From: Streptomyces avermitilis MA-4680 = NBRC 14893
Lineage (GTDB): Bacteria; Actinomycetota; Actinomycetes; Streptomycetales; Streptomycetaceae
Length of the DNA stretch: 64,000 bases
NCBI RefSeq assembly: GCF_000009765.2
Contig: NC_003155.5
Location: 7,192,001 to 7,256,000 of the forward strand
Reading direction: 5' to 3'
This document shows positions 1 to 10,152 of this stretch, piece after piece. Both the position numbers and the translations under genes were made by a program. Under the pieces are notes generated by a model, which was not told where the DNA came from, made no database searches, and saw nothing but the letters and a program-made list of their open reading frames with translations. Numbering within the stretch: the first letter of the stretch is position 1; every line of letters starts with the position of its first letter.

Positions 1-2
1 TG

Positions 3-413
3 CATCTGCTGGACGATCCGTACCGGGTGGTGCTGCCGGAGGGGCATCGGCTGGCGGACCGGGAGGTGGTCGAGCTGAGCGAGCTGGCCGAGGAGCCGTG
101 GGTGGGGAGCGAGTGGCCGGGGCCGTGCCTGGACGCTCAGCTCGACGCGTGCGCCGCCGCGGGGTTCAGGCCCGGGTTCGTCGTGGAGAGCGGGGACTAC
201 CTGACCGCGCAGGGGTTCGTGGCGGCGGGACTCGGCGTGAGCCTGATTCCCCGGCTGGGGCTGGGTGGCCGGCCCGCGGGGGTCGTGGTGCGGGAGGTCC
301 GGGGCCCGGAGCCCGTACGGAGAATCTACGCGGCGGTACGGGAGACGGCACCCCCGCAGCCGGCCCTGCGGGGGCTGCTGGAGGCCCTGCGGGAGGCGGC
401 GGGGGCTCACTGA
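3..413 (+). CDS. LysR-family transcriptional regulator, C-terminal part (truncated by window edge)
   Basis: Only the last 136 residues are present; the start and the N-terminal winged helix-turn-helix lie before the window. The visible part reads like the second half of a LysR effector-binding domain: an opening DDPYRVVLPEGHRLA strand, then EPWVGSEWPGPCLDA, then the typical late motif VAAGLGVSLIPRLGL, and a short basic tail. In this family such a domain binds a small-molecule inducer that controls DNA binding and often a divergent neighbour. The target cannot be judged because the upstream side is missing. The downstream gene converges on it. Family assignment is fairly secure; specific function is unknown. 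Confidence 0.8.
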   Translation, partial: HLLDDPYRVVLPEGHRLADREVVELSELAEEPWVGSEWPGPCLDAQLDACAAAGFRPGFVVESGDYLTAQGFVAAGLGVSLIPRLGLGGRPAGVVVREVRGPEPVRRIYAAVRETAPPQPALRGLLEALREAAGAH

Positions 414-844
414 GAGCCGGGCGGCGCGGTTGCCACGACTCCGGGGCGCGTGGATGGCGGTGCGGGGCGGGGCGGCTGGGGCCCGGGAGCTGCCGCGGCC
501 GGGGGCCGAGTCGGTCCGCTCGCATCGGTTCCCGGCCCGCCCCGCGGGGCCCTCACCCGGACCGGGAAGCCTCAGCGCGGGGGAAGAGCAGCGTGGCGTC
601 GGCGGAACGCGCGGTTGTCACGGACACGAGCGCCGAAACCGCTGTTGTATACGATCGGGGTCCCGCCGGGACGGCGCCTGGCCCCAGGACCACTCGGCGC
701 TGCCGTACCCGCGTGTACCCGGCGACGGCGCTGCCCTGCTCGCCTGTACGCGGCACGCGGCACGCGGCACGCGGTGCGCCGCGGCTGTCCTCGCGTCCCC
801 AGTCGGCGGAGCCCCCCGCCGTCACCCGGACCCGGCCGTCTCCC
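414..844. other. Convergent intergenic region with no gene called
   Basis: This gap separates the LysR gene from the oppositely oriented PAP2 gene. Open frames in it have arginine-, glycine- and proline-rich translations, no ribosome site and no recognisable domain, so I call none. It holds a small tandem array at about 749-777, three copies of the 7-mer cggcacg followed by a variant cggtgcg. Nothing else stands out. Confidence 0.5.
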
Positions 845-1714
845 TCACGTCTCCGCCGGGAGCAGCGGAGCCCCCCGAGTCCCCGGGACCCAGCGCGGCA
901 GCGCATACGGCAGGGTGCCGTACCAGAGGCGGGCCAGCAGGAAGCCGAAGGACAGGCAGAGCATGCCGCCCACCGCGTCCAGCCAGAAGTGGTTCGCGGT
1001 GGCGACGATGACCAGCAGCGTCCCCGCGGGGTACAGCAGGCCCAGGATCCGCGCCCACGGAGCCGACGCCAGCGCGAAGATCGTCAGGCCGCACCACAGC
1101 GACCAGCCGATGTGCATGGACGGCATCGCCGCGTACTGGTTCGACATGTGCTTCAGGTCGCCCGACGCCATCGAACCCCACGTCTGGTGGACCAGCACCG
1201 TGTCGACGAAGGCCGCGCCGTTCATCAGGCGGGGCGGCGCCAGGGGATAGAAGTAGTAGCCGACCAGGGCCACGGCGGTGGTGGCGAAGAGCGCGAGGCG
1301 CGCGGCCGCGTACCGGCCCGGATGACTGTGGTACAGCCACACCAGAACACCCAGCGTCACCACGAAGTGCAGCGTCGCGTAGTAGTAGTTCATGCCGACG
1401 ATCAGCCATGTCACCGAGTTGACCGCGTGATTGACCGAGTTCTCGACGGCGATCCCCAGATGATGCTCGACCCGCCACAGCAGGTCCGCATTGCTCAGCG
1501 CCTGCGCCCTCTGCTCCGGCACCGCGTTGCGAATCACCGAGTACGTCCAGTAACTCACCGCGATCAACAGGATCTCGAACCAGAACCGGGGCCGCCGAGG
1601 CGCACGCAGCCGGCGCAGGAACCTCTCCTCCGCGCGGTCTCTCGACTCTTCCGCGACGGGCTGTGGATCAGCTGGGTCCCGGCCATCCAGAGTCGTCACG
1701 GTCGTCTCACCCAT
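845..1714 (-). CDS. PAP2-superfamily integral membrane phosphatase (Aur1/inositol phosphotransferase-like)
   Basis: The protein has 289 residues with about six hydrophobic segments. Two PAP2-type active-site motifs are visible: PSMHIGWS with its histidine around residue 197, and HFWLDAVGG, with the catalytic His and Asp, about 45 residues later. The layout resembles the PAP2_3 branch that includes Aur1-like phosphotransferases and lipid phosphate phosphatases, acting on phospholipid head groups or polyprenyl phosphates at the membrane. The true substrate cannot be read from sequence. I chose the ATG at 1714; a GTG six bases upstream is also possible, and neither has a strong ribosome site. 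It lies downstream of malR on the same strand but about 110 bases away, so co-transcription is uncertain. Confidence 0.82.
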   Translation of the reverse strand: MGETTVTTLDGRDPADPQPVAEESRDRAEERFLRRLRAPRRPRFWFEILLIAVSYWTYSVIRNAVPEQRAQALSNADLLWRVEHHLGIAVENSVNHAVNSVTWLIVGMNYYYATLHFVVTLGVLVWLYHSHPGRYAAARLALFATTAVALVGYYFYPLAPPRLMNGAAFVDTVLVHQTWGSMASGDLKHMSNQYAAMPSMHIGWSLWCGLTIFALASAPWARILGLLYPAGTLLVIVATANHFWLDAVGGMLCLSFGFLLARLWYGTLPYALPRWVPGTRGAPLLPAET

Positions 1715-1823
1715 GGGCACAGAGTCTGCCAGAAAAGCGTTCCGGCACCGATCATCCCCTGGTCGGGTCCTGGCCGCATGTTCTACACCCTACGCACCGC
1801 TGGAGGGCCGTGAATGCTCCGCC

Positions 1824-2951
1824 TTACGGACGATTTCGGTCCCCAGGGGCCGATGCCGTCGAACCCCGCACCACCAGCTCCGGCATGAACACGAACTCGC
1901 TGTGGGGCGCGGGCGTCCCGCCGATCTCCTCCAGCAACGTACGCACCGCCGCCTGACCCATCGCCGGCACCGGCTTGCGGATCGTCGTCAGCGGCGGGTC
2001 GGTGAAGGCGATCAAGGGGGAGTCGTCGAAGCCGACCACCGAGATGTCCTTCGGCACGTCCAGGCCCCGTTGGCGCGCCGCCCTTATCGCACCGAGCGCC
2101 ATCATGTCGCTCGCGCACACCACGGCCGTGCAGTCGCGGTCCATGAGCGCGGTGGCCGCCGCCTGCCCACCCTCCAGGGTGTACAGGGAGTGCTGGACCA
2201 GCTCCCGCTCGACGTCGTCCGGGCTCAGTCCGAGCTGCTCCTGCACACTGCGCACAAAGCCCTCGATCTTGCGCTGGACGGGGACGAACCGCTTGGGCCC
2301 GAGGGCCAGCCCGATCCGGGTGTGGCCGAGCGACACCAGGTGGGTGACCGCGAGCGTCATCGCGGCCCGGTCGTCCGGCGAGATGAACGGCGCCTGCACC
2401 TTGGGCGAGAAACCGTCCACCAGCACGAACGGAACGCCCTGCGCCCGCAGCTGGTCGTAGCGCTGCATGTCCGCCGAGGTGTCGGCGTGCAGGCCGGAGA
2501 CGAAGATGATGCCGGCCACGCCACGGTCGACCAGCATCTCGGTCAGCTCGTCCTCCGTCGACCCGCCCGGGGTCTGGGTGGCGAGCACCGGCGTGTACCC
2601 CTGACGCGTCAGCGCCTGACCGATGACCTGCGCCAGGGCAGGGAATATCGGATTCTCCAGCTCCGGGGTTATCAGGCCCACCAGGCCCTCGCTGCGCTGC
2701 CGCAGACGGACCGGGCGCTCGTAGCCCAGCACGTCGAGCGCGGCCAGTACGGACTGGCGGGTGGTCGCGGCGACGCCCGGCTTCCCGTTCAGGACGCGGC
2801 TGACAGTCGCCTCACTGACCCCCGCCTGGGCTGCGATGTCGGCAAGCCGTGTGGTCACAGGGGTGGACTGTACCGGCCGGGTGACGCGTTGCCCACCAAC
2901 CGGACGCCGAGCGCGAGCGTTCGAGCGGCCGCCTGCGGGTTGCTGCGTCAT
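1824..2951 (-). CDS. malR: LacI-family maltose/maltodextrin regulator MalR (Reg1 type)
   Basis: This 375-residue repressor has an N-terminal LacI helix-turn-helix (TRLADIAAQAGVSEATVSR followed by the hinge NGKPGVAATTRQSV) and a periplasmic-binding-protein-like effector domain carrying GVAGIIFVSGLHAD and VVGFDDSPLIAFTDPPLTTI. It is transcribed divergently from malEFG, the arrangement known for malR in Streptomyces, where the protein represses maltose and amylase genes in response to maltodextrin-type inducers. I placed the start at 2951 because GAGGGAG lies a few bases upstream; an in-frame codon at 3038 would add 29 residues that do not look like protein and would run into the operator region. 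About 35 residues precede the helix-turn-helix, slightly longer than usual. The shared intergenic region contains candidate operators. Confidence 0.92.
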   Translation of the reverse strand: MTQQPAGGRSNARARRPVGGQRVTRPVQSTPVTTRLADIAAQAGVSEATVSRVLNGKPGVAATTRQSVLAALDVLGYERPVRLRQRSEGLVGLITPELENPIFPALAQVIGQALTRQGYTPVLATQTPGGSTEDELTEMLVDRGVAGIIFVSGLHADTSADMQRYDQLRAQGVPFVLVDGFSPKVQAPFISPDDRAAMTLAVTHLVSLGHTRIGLALGPKRFVPVQRKIEGFVRSVQEQLGLSPDDVERELVQHSLYTLEGGQAAATALMDRDCTAVVCASDMMALGAIRAARQRGLDVPKDISVVGFDDSPLIAFTDPPLTTIRKPVPAMGQAAVRTLLEEIGGTPAPHSEFVFMPELVVRGSTASAPGDRNRP

Positions 2952-3013
2952 CGCGCTCCCTCTGATTCCGGTCGGCGTCCCCGCAACGGATGATTCCCGC
3001 AACGAAAACGTGT

Positions 3014-3041
3014 GGCAAGAGCTTGCAGAGTCTTGCACAAG
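3014..3041. promoter_or_regulatory. Candidate MalR operator cluster in the malR-malE interval
   Basis: Two direct copies of the CTTGCA motif occur ten bases apart (from 3022 and 3032). The first is also part of the dyad gcaag-ag-cttgc and the second of cttgcacaag. CTTGCAG-type repeats are the known MalR/Reg1 target motif in Streptomyces amylase and maltose promoters. The position just upstream of the malR start suggests autoregulation. Confidence 0.65.
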
Positions 3042-3120
3042 TGTCCGATGCCCCGCTGGAGGGCCGTGTCTCAGGGTTCCCGGGCCTCCGTGATCAGGTC
3101 ACGGCGGGGTAACTGTCGGC

Positions 3121-3149
3121 AGACCTTGCACTTTTTTGCTGCAAGGTCT
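3121..3149. promoter_or_regulatory. Perfect inverted repeat, probable MalR operator of malEFG
   Basis: agaccttgca at 3121-3130 pairs with tgcaaggtct at 3140-3149, a perfect 10-base inverted repeat with a 9-base spacer that contains a further ttgctgcaag. It lies about 165 bases upstream of the malE start. The core is the same CTTGCA/TGCAAG motif seen before the amylase and pullulanase genes. A TACGTT hexamer at 3172-3177, matching the likely amylase -10 element, lies just downstream. Confidence 0.7.
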
Positions 3150-3193
3150 TTCGCGGCGCTTTCATCGCTGTTACGTTCACGTCGCCCGGCGGC

Positions 3194-3233
3194 CTCCCCC
3201 ACCCTCGACCTCGTTCGAGCGGGGGATTCCCCT
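3194..3233. repeat. Dispersed extragenic palindrome, copy A
   Basis: The pattern ctcccccacc...cgttcgagcggggg followed by a C-rich tail forms an imperfect hairpin with a TCGAGC-containing loop region. Related copies occur at 6703-6736, 6801-6840 and 33259-33318. It sits between the malE operator and the malE ribosome site, so it would be transcribed into the malE leader. Confidence 0.6.
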
Positions 3234-3313
3234 CGGCGCAGCGGCAAGCCGGCAGGAGCGGCGGACGGGACCGTCTCCTCCACCACACCGGCTTTCACCC
3301 TCAAGGAGAACTC

Positions 3314-4585
3314 ATGCGGCGTGGCATAGCGGCCACCGCACTGGTGGCGTCCCTCGCCCTCGCGGCGACGGCCTGCGGCGGAGACAGCGGCAGTGACAAG
3401 GCGGACGGTCCGGTCACCATCACCTGGTGGGACACCTCCAACGCCACCAATGAGGCGCCTACGTACAAGGCCCTGGCCAAGAAGTTCGAGGCTGCCAACT
3501 CGAACATCAAGGTCAAGTACGTCAACGTGCCCTTCGACCAGGCGCAGAACAAGTTCGACACGGCCGCCGGCTCCAAGGGCGCCCCGGACATCCTGCGCTC
3601 CGAGGTCGGCTGGACCCCCGCCTTCGCGAAGAAGGGCTACTTCCTGCCGCTGGACGGCACGGAGGCCCTCGCGGACCAGGACAAGTTCCAGGCCAGCCTG
3701 ATCAAGCAGGCCCAGTACGACGGCAAGACGTACGGCGTGCCGCTGGTCACCGACACCCTGGCGCTGGTCTACAACAAGAAGCTCTTCCAGAAGGCGGGCA
3801 TCGGCACCGCGCCCAGCACCTGGGACGAGCTGAAGACCGACGCGGCGACGATCAAGAAGAAGACGGGCGTCGACGGCTACTGGGGCTCGACCCAGGCCTA
3901 CTACGCGCAGACCTTCCTCTACGGCGAGGGCACCGACACGGTCGACGCCACCGCCAAGAAGATCACCGTCAAGTCGGCCGCCGCGGTCAAGGGCTACAAG
4001 ACCTGGCAGAGCCTGTTCTCCGGCAAGGGCCTGCACAAGGCCGACACCACCGCCGACGCGTACGCCCACATCCAGGACGCGTTCGTCAACGGCAAGGTCG
4101 CCGCGATCATCCAGGGCCCGTGGGAGATCACCAACTTCTACAAGGGCTCGGCCTTCAAGACGAAGGACAACCTCGGCATCGCCACCGTCCCGGCCGGTTC
4201 CGCCGGCAAGGGGGGCGCCCCGACCGGCGGCCACAACCTCTCGGTGTACGCGGGCTCGGACAAGGCCCACCAGGAGGCTTCGCTGAAGTTCCTGAAGTTC
4301 ATGACCTCGGCGTCCTCCCAGGAGGCCGTCGCCCTCAAGAACTCCACGCTGCCGACGCGGGACGACGCCTACACCACGCAGGTCAAGTCCGACCCGGGCA
4401 TCGCCGGCTACCAGGGTGTGCTCGCCGCCGCCCAGCCGCGTCCGGCGCTGCCCGAGTACAGCTCCCTGTGGGGCCCGCTGGACACCGAGCTGCCGAAGAT
4501 CGCAGGCGGCAAGGAGTCCCTGGACAAGGGCCTGAGCAACGCCGAGCTCGCGATCGCCAAGCTGGTCCCGGACTTCAGCAAGTAA
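3314..4585 (+). CDS. malE: Maltose/maltodextrin ABC transporter solute-binding lipoprotein MalE
   Basis: The protein has 423 residues. A lipoprotein signal peptide ends in the lipobox ATAC (Cys about residue 22), so the mature protein would be anchored on the outer face of the membrane. The body is a family 1 solute-binding protein: ITWWDTSN near the start, GVPLVTDTLALVYNKKLF, AAIIQGPWEITNFY and the late TLPTRDDAY. AAGGAG at 3303-3308 sets the ATG. It captures maltose or maltodextrins for MalF and MalG, the next two genes in the same direction. A strong hairpin separates malE from malF. Transcription probably starts near the inverted repeat at 3121-3149 under MalR control. Confidence 0.93.
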   Translation: MRRGIAATALVASLALAATACGGDSGSDKADGPVTITWWDTSNATNEAPTYKALAKKFEAANSNIKVKYVNVPFDQAQNKFDTAAGSKGAPDILRSEVGWTPAFAKKGYFLPLDGTEALADQDKFQASLIKQAQYDGKTYGVPLVTDTLALVYNKKLFQKAGIGTAPSTWDELKTDAATIKKKTGVDGYWGSTQAYYAQTFLYGEGTDTVDATAKKITVKSAAAVKGYKTWQSLFSGKGLHKADTTADAYAHIQDAFVNGKVAAIIQGPWEITNFYKGSAFKTKDNLGIATVPAGSAGKGGAPTGGHNLSVYAGSDKAHQEASLKFLKFMTSASSQEAVALKNSTLPTRDDAYTTQVKSDPGIAGYQGVLAAAQPRPALPEYSSLWGPLDTELPKIAGGKESLDKGLSNAELAIAKLVPDFSK

Positions 4586-4593
4586 GTCCGTGT

Positions 4594-4635
4594 GGCCGTC
4601 GGATCCTCCCTGAAGGGGGGGAAGGATCCGACGGC
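4594..4635 (+). terminator. Intercistronic hairpin between malE and malF
   Basis: ggccgtcggatcct at 4594-4607 pairs perfectly with aggatccgacggcc at 4622-4635, with extra C/G pairing inside. There is no T-run afterwards. Because malF follows in the same direction, this probably works as a leaky attenuator or as a 3' stabiliser of malE mRNA, keeping the binding protein in excess over the permeases. Confidence 0.75.
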
Positions 4636-4706
4636 CATCGGCCTGTGCCGTCACCGTCCCGGCCGCCACTCCGTAGTGTCGTAGAACTTCCAGAAGGTGT
4701 CGAACC

Positions 4707-5711
4707 ATGACAGTCGCCATCGACCGAGCGACCGGCAAGCGTCGCGGTGACCGAGCGCCGCGCCCCGGGCTGGTGCAGCGCGTCAAGAACGGCTACCAGA
4801 AGCACTGGTACGCCTACGTGATGATCGCCCCGGTGGTGATCGTGCTTGGCGTACTCGTCGGCTATCCGCTCGTGCGGGGCATCTACCTGACCCTGACCGA
4901 CGCCAACAGCCTCAACTCGGCCCGCACGATCGGCGTCAACCACATCGACGCCACGTACAAGTTCATCGGGCTGGACAACTACACGGACATCCTGTTCGGG
5001 CCGACGGCGTACGACCGTTTCTGGTCTCACTTCCTGTGGACTGTCTTCTGGACGGCCGCCTGTGTGGCCCTGCACTACACCATCGGCCTCGGCCTCGCCC
5101 TCATGCTCAACGAGAAGCTGCGGGGCCGCACCTTCTACCGGCTGCTGCTGGTCCTGCCCTGGGCCGTGCCGACCTTTGTCACCGTCTTCTCCTGGCGCAT
5201 CATGCTCGCCGACTCCGGCGTGCTCAACCAGGTCCTCGGCGCACTTCACCTGCCCCAGCCCCAGTGGCTGGAGGACACCTTCTGGCAGCGGTTCGCCGCG
5301 ATCATGGTCAACACCTGGTGCGGGGTGCCGTTCATGATGCTCTCGCTGCTCGGCGGCCTGCAGTCCATCGACTCCTCGCTCTACGAGGCCGCCGAGATGG
5401 ATGGCGCGAACGCCTGGCAGAGGTTCCGCCACGTCACGCTGCCGGGCCTGCGCGCGGTCAGCTCCACCGTGGTCCTGCTCGGCGTCATCTGGACCTTCAA
5501 CCAGTTCGCCATCATCTTCCTGCTGTTCGGACCCACGGGCGCACCCGACGCCCAGATCCTCGTCACCTGGGCCTACTTCCTGGGCTTCGGACAGCAGCCG
5601 CGCGACTTCGCCCAGTCCGCCGCGTACGGCGTACTGCTGCTGTCGATCCTGACCGTCTTCACCTCCTTCTACTTCCGCTGGCTGAAGCGCAATGACCAGC
5701 TCGCCGTCTGA
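4707..5711 (+). CDS. malF: Maltose ABC transporter permease MalF
   Basis: The protein has 334 residues with about six membrane spans; the first follows a basic N-terminus (HWYAYVMIAPVVIVLGVLVGYPLV). The cytoplasmic EAA loop that docks the ATPase is visible as YEAAEMDGANAWQRF followed by VTLPGL. It is the first of the paired permeases that form the maltose/maltodextrin channel with MalG. A GAAGG motif ends about nine bases before the ATG. The gene follows malE after the hairpin at 4594-4635, and malG begins 19 bases after its stop, so the two are likely translated from one message. No ATPase gene lies in the operon. Confidence 0.92.
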   Translation: MTVAIDRATGKRRGDRAPRPGLVQRVKNGYQKHWYAYVMIAPVVIVLGVLVGYPLVRGIYLTLTDANSLNSARTIGVNHIDATYKFIGLDNYTDILFGPTAYDRFWSHFLWTVFWTAACVALHYTIGLGLALMLNEKLRGRTFYRLLLVLPWAVPTFVTVFSWRIMLADSGVLNQVLGALHLPQPQWLEDTFWQRFAAIMVNTWCGVPFMMLSLLGGLQSIDSSLYEAAEMDGANAWQRFRHVTLPGLRAVSSTVVLLGVIWTFNQFAIIFLLFGPTGAPDAQILVTWAYFLGFGQQPRDFAQSAAYGVLLLSILTVFTSFYFRWLKRNDQLAV

Positions 5712-5730
5712 CGCCGCAGGAGCCGCCCCC

Positions 5731-6639
5731 ATGAGCACGACGACCTTCGAGAAGGCACCGGCCGGACCGGTCTCTGACCCGCAGCCCCGAAGCGGACGGC
5801 CCCCCCGGCGGGGCGAGCGCCGCCCGCTTCGCGCCGCCCTCCTGCACGGCGGCCTCGCCGTGGCGAGCCTCATCGCGCTGGCCCCGGTGGCCTGGCTGTT
5901 CTTCCTGTCCCTCGGCCCGGACAAGGACGACTATCTGCACCCGGGCAAGATCCTGGGCAAGCTCAGCTTCTCCAACTACAGCTTCGTCCTGGAGAACACC
6001 GGCTTCTTCGACTGGTTCAAGTCGACGATGATCGTGGCCCTCGGCACCACCCTCATCGGTGTCTTCGTCGCGGCCACCACCGGCTACGCCGTCTCACGCA
6101 TGCGTTTCCCCGGCTACAAGCAGCTGATGTGGGTACTGCTGCTCACCCAGGCCTTCCCGATCGCCATCCTGATCGTGCCGATGTACGAGATCTTCGGCCA
6201 ACTGGGTCTCATCGACACCTACTGGGCCCTGATCGTCATCAACTGCACCACGGCCGTGCCGTACAGCGCCTGGTTGCTCAAGGGCTACTTCGACACCATC
6301 CCCTTCGAGATCGACGAAGCGGGACGCGTGGACGGGCTCACCCCCTTCGGCACCTTCTTCCGGCTGATCCTGCCGCTGGCCCGCCCCGGGCTGGCAGTCG
6401 CGGCCTTCTACAACTTCATCACCGCCGTCAGCGAGGTCGCGTTCGCGACCACCTTCATGCTGGACGACTCGAAGTACACCTTCGCCGTGGGTCTGCAGAC
6501 CTTCGTGAGCCAGCACGACGCCCAGTGGAACTACATGGCCGCCACCGCGGTGCTGATCGCGATACCCGTCTCCGTGTTCTTCTACGTTGTGCAGAAGAAC
6601 CTGGTGACCGGCCTCACCGCGGGCGGAACGAAGGGCTGA
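5731..6639 (+). CDS. malG: Maltose ABC transporter permease MalG
   Basis: The protein has 302 residues with six likely membrane spans and the EAA-loop signature EIDEAGRVDGLTPFGTFF followed by LILPLARPGLAV, typical of MalG-type sugar permeases. I chose the ATG at 5731 because GCAGGAG at 5716-5722 is correctly spaced. An ATG at 5692 inside malF is in frame but has no such site. It completes the MalEFG importer. The energising ATPase is absent here and in Streptomyces is generally the shared protein MsiK, which is family knowledge rather than something seen in this window. Confidence 0.92.
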   Translation: MSTTTFEKAPAGPVSDPQPRSGRPPRRGERRPLRAALLHGGLAVASLIALAPVAWLFFLSLGPDKDDYLHPGKILGKLSFSNYSFVLENTGFFDWFKSTMIVALGTTLIGVFVAATTGYAVSRMRFPGYKQLMWVLLLTQAFPIAILIVPMYEIFGQLGLIDTYWALIVINCTTAVPYSAWLLKGYFDTIPFEIDEAGRVDGLTPFGTFFRLILPLARPGLAVAAFYNFITAVSEVAFATTFMLDDSKYTFAVGLQTFVSQHDAQWNYMAATAVLIAIPVSVFFYVVQKNLVTGLTAGGTKG

Positions 6640-6702
6640 CCCACCCCCGACGCCCGAAAACTCCCGCGCGCTTCACCGCGCGCGGGTGGCGGCCGCGGTG
6701 TC

Positions 6703-6736
6703 CTCCCCCAAGCATTTCGAGCAGGGGGGAACCCCA
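6703..6736. repeat. Dispersed extragenic palindrome, copy B
   Basis: ctcccccaagcatttcgagc followed by agggggaacccca is a variant of the palindromic element also found at 3194, 6801 and 33259. It lies in the malG-aglA interval about 65 bases after the malG stop, next to a small GC hairpin (cgcgcgc/gcgcgcg) near 6665-6687. Confidence 0.55.
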
Positions 6737-6800
6737 GACCCCGCCGGCACCGCGGCCGCCTCACTTCCCGCCCCGTACACCCGCCTATACGACCCGACTC

Positions 6801-6840
6801 CTCCCCCACTCTCGGCTGCGCTCGAGCGGGGGGACCCCCA
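6801..6840. repeat. Dispersed extragenic palindrome, copy C
   Basis: This is the best-formed copy: ctcccccact, ctcggctgcg, ctcgagc, then gggggg acccccat. It ends 16 bases before the aglA start codon, so the hairpin would sit immediately upstream of the aglA ribosome site. Confidence 0.6.
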
Positions 6841-6856
6841 TCGCATCAAGGACGCC

Positions 6857-8536
<1,680 letters not shown>

Positions 8537-8548
8537 GACACCAGCGAG

Positions 8549-8585
8549 CGGTGCTCCGGTCCTCAGCGGGCCGGAGCACCGTTTT
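8549..8585 (+). terminator. Rho-independent terminator after aglA
   Basis: cggtgctccgg at 8549-8559 pairs perfectly with ccggagcaccg at 8571-8581 and is followed by TTTTCT. It begins 12 bases after the aglA stop and is the most classical terminator in the window. Confidence 0.9.
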
Positions 8586-8692
8586 CTGTATGCGGTGGAG
8601 GTGTTCCGGCTGCCGGGCGCACCCCGCCCGTAGGCAGCGTGGCGCCACTGAACTGCCCGCGTCAATACGGTAGTTGAAAGTCATTACGACAT

Positions 8693-8723
8693 CTTGCTGA
8701 AACTTGTCTGCAAGCGATACGTT
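8693..8723 (+). promoter_or_regulatory. Amylase promoter overlapping MalR-type repeats
   Basis: A -35-like TTGCTG (8694-8699), an 18-base spacer and a -10-like TACGTT (8718-8723) can be read. CTTGCTG at 8693 and CTGCAAG at 8708-8714 are CTTGCAG-type half-sites placed on the -35 element and in the spacer. This is exactly the layout seen before the pullulanase gene. Binding of MalR here would block the promoter. Confidence 0.7.
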
Positions 8724-8764
8724 CCCTTCCCCCTCACCAGCACGACGAAGTGCAGGAGCATCGC

Positions 8765-10147
8765 ATGGCAAGGAAAGCGCTCGCTGTCTCGCTCGCCCTC
8801 GCGGCGGGCCTCACGGTCCCGCCCGCCGTCTCCCCGACCACTGCGGCGGCCTCGCCGCCCGGCACCAAGGACGTCACCGCCGTCCTCTTCGAGTGGAAGT
8901 TCGACTCGGTCGCCAGGGAGTGCACCAACACCCTGGGCCCGGCCGGCTACGGATACGTCCAGGTCTCCCCACCCGCCGAGCACATACAGGGCTCGCAGTG
9001 GTGGACCTCGTACCAGCCGGTCAGCTACAAGATCGCCGGGCGGCTCGGTGACGCCACCGCCTTCCAGAACATGATCAACACCTGTCATACGGCGGGTGTG
9101 AAGGTCGTCGTCGACACGGTCGTCAACCACATGTCGGCGGGCAGCGGCACCGGCACCGGCGGCTCGGCGTACACGAAGTACAACTACCCCGGCCTGTACT
9201 CCTCGTACGACATGGACGACTGCACGGCCACGATCACCGACTACACCAACCGCGCCAACGTCCAGAACTGCGAACTCGTCGGCCTCGCCGACCTGGACAC
9301 GGGCGAGGAGTACGTCCGCAAGACCATCGCGGGCTATATGAACACCCTGCTCGGCTACGGCGCCGACGGCTTCCGTGTCGACGCGGTCAAGCACATACCC
9401 GCCGCCGACCTCGCCAACATCAAGTCCCGGCTGACCAACCCCTCCGTGTACTGGAAGCAGGAGGTCATCTACGCCTCCGGCGAGGCCGTCCAGCCCACCG
9501 AGTACACGGGCAACGGCGACGTCCAGGAGTTCCGGTACGCGTACGACCTCAAGCGGGTCTTCAACAACGAGAACCTCGCCTACCTGAAGAACTACGGTGA
9601 GGGCTGGGGCTATCTGAACAGCTCGGTCGCGGGCGTCTTCGTCGACAACCACGACACCGAGCGCAATGGCTCGACGTTGAACTACAAGGACGGGGCGAAC
9701 TACACCCTCGCCAATGTCTTCATGCTGGCGTACCCGTACGGCGCGCCCGACATCAACTCCGGCTACGAGTGGTCGGACGCGGACGCCGGTCCGCCGGGCG
9801 GCGGCACGGTCAACGCCTGCTGGCAGGACGGCTGGAAGTGCCAGCACGCCTGGCCGGAGATCAAGGCGATGGTCGCCTTCCGCAACGCGACCCGCGGCGA
9901 GTCGGTCACCAACTGGTGGGACAACGGCGGCGACGCGATCGCGTTCGGCCGCGGCGCCAAGGGCTATGTGGCGATCAACCACGAGTCGGGCTCCCTCACC
10001 CGCACGTACCAGACCTCGCTGACGGCGGGCACGTACTGCAACGTCCAGAACAACACCGGTGTCACGGTCGACAGTTCCGGCCGGTTCACGGCGACGCTCG
10101 GCGCCAACACGGCCCTCGCCCTGTACTCCGGCAAGAGCACCTGCTGA
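8765..10147 (+). CDS. aml: Secreted alpha-amylase, GH13
   Basis: The protein has 460 residues with a Sec-type signal (MARKALAVSLALAAGLTVPP, cleaved near TAAASP). The catalytic domain has the short actinomycete/animal amylase layout: VDTVVNHMSAGSG, the nucleophile Asp in DGFRVDAVKHIP (about residue 204), Glu in QEVIYASGE (about 233) and Asp in VDNHDTERNG (about 297), then the all-beta C domain. It lacks the C-terminal starch-binding domain found in longer Streptomyces amylases, so raw-starch binding is probably weak. AGGAG at 8754-8758 sets the ATG; an in-frame GTG at 8750 has no ribosome site. It feeds maltodextrins to MalE, and its own promoter carries MalR-type repeats. Confidence 0.93.
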   Translation: MARKALAVSLALAAGLTVPPAVSPTTAAASPPGTKDVTAVLFEWKFDSVARECTNTLGPAGYGYVQVSPPAEHIQGSQWWTSYQPVSYKIAGRLGDATAFQNMINTCHTAGVKVVVDTVVNHMSAGSGTGTGGSAYTKYNYPGLYSSYDMDDCTATITDYTNRANVQNCELVGLADLDTGEEYVRKTIAGYMNTLLGYGADGFRVDAVKHIPAADLANIKSRLTNPSVYWKQEVIYASGEAVQPTEYTGNGDVQEFRYAYDLKRVFNNENLAYLKNYGEGWGYLNSSVAGVFVDNHDTERNGSTLNYKDGANYTLANVFMLAYPYGAPDINSGYEWSDADAGPPGGGTVNACWQDGWKCQHAWPEIKAMVAFRNATRGESVTNWWDNGGDAIAFGRGAKGYVAINHESGSLTRTYQTSLTAGTYCNVQNNTGVTVDSSGRFTATLGANTALALYSGKSTC

Positions 10148-10152
10148 AAGTC

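Noticed and set aside
640..660. gttgtatacgatc near 640-655 as a promoter or regulator site
   Set aside because: It lies between two convergent genes with no start codon to serve, so it is probably chance.
4594..4635. Full transcription terminator separating malE from malF
   Set aside because: There is no T-run and no promoter-like sequence between the hairpin and malF, whose product needs MalE; partial termination or mRNA protection is more likely.
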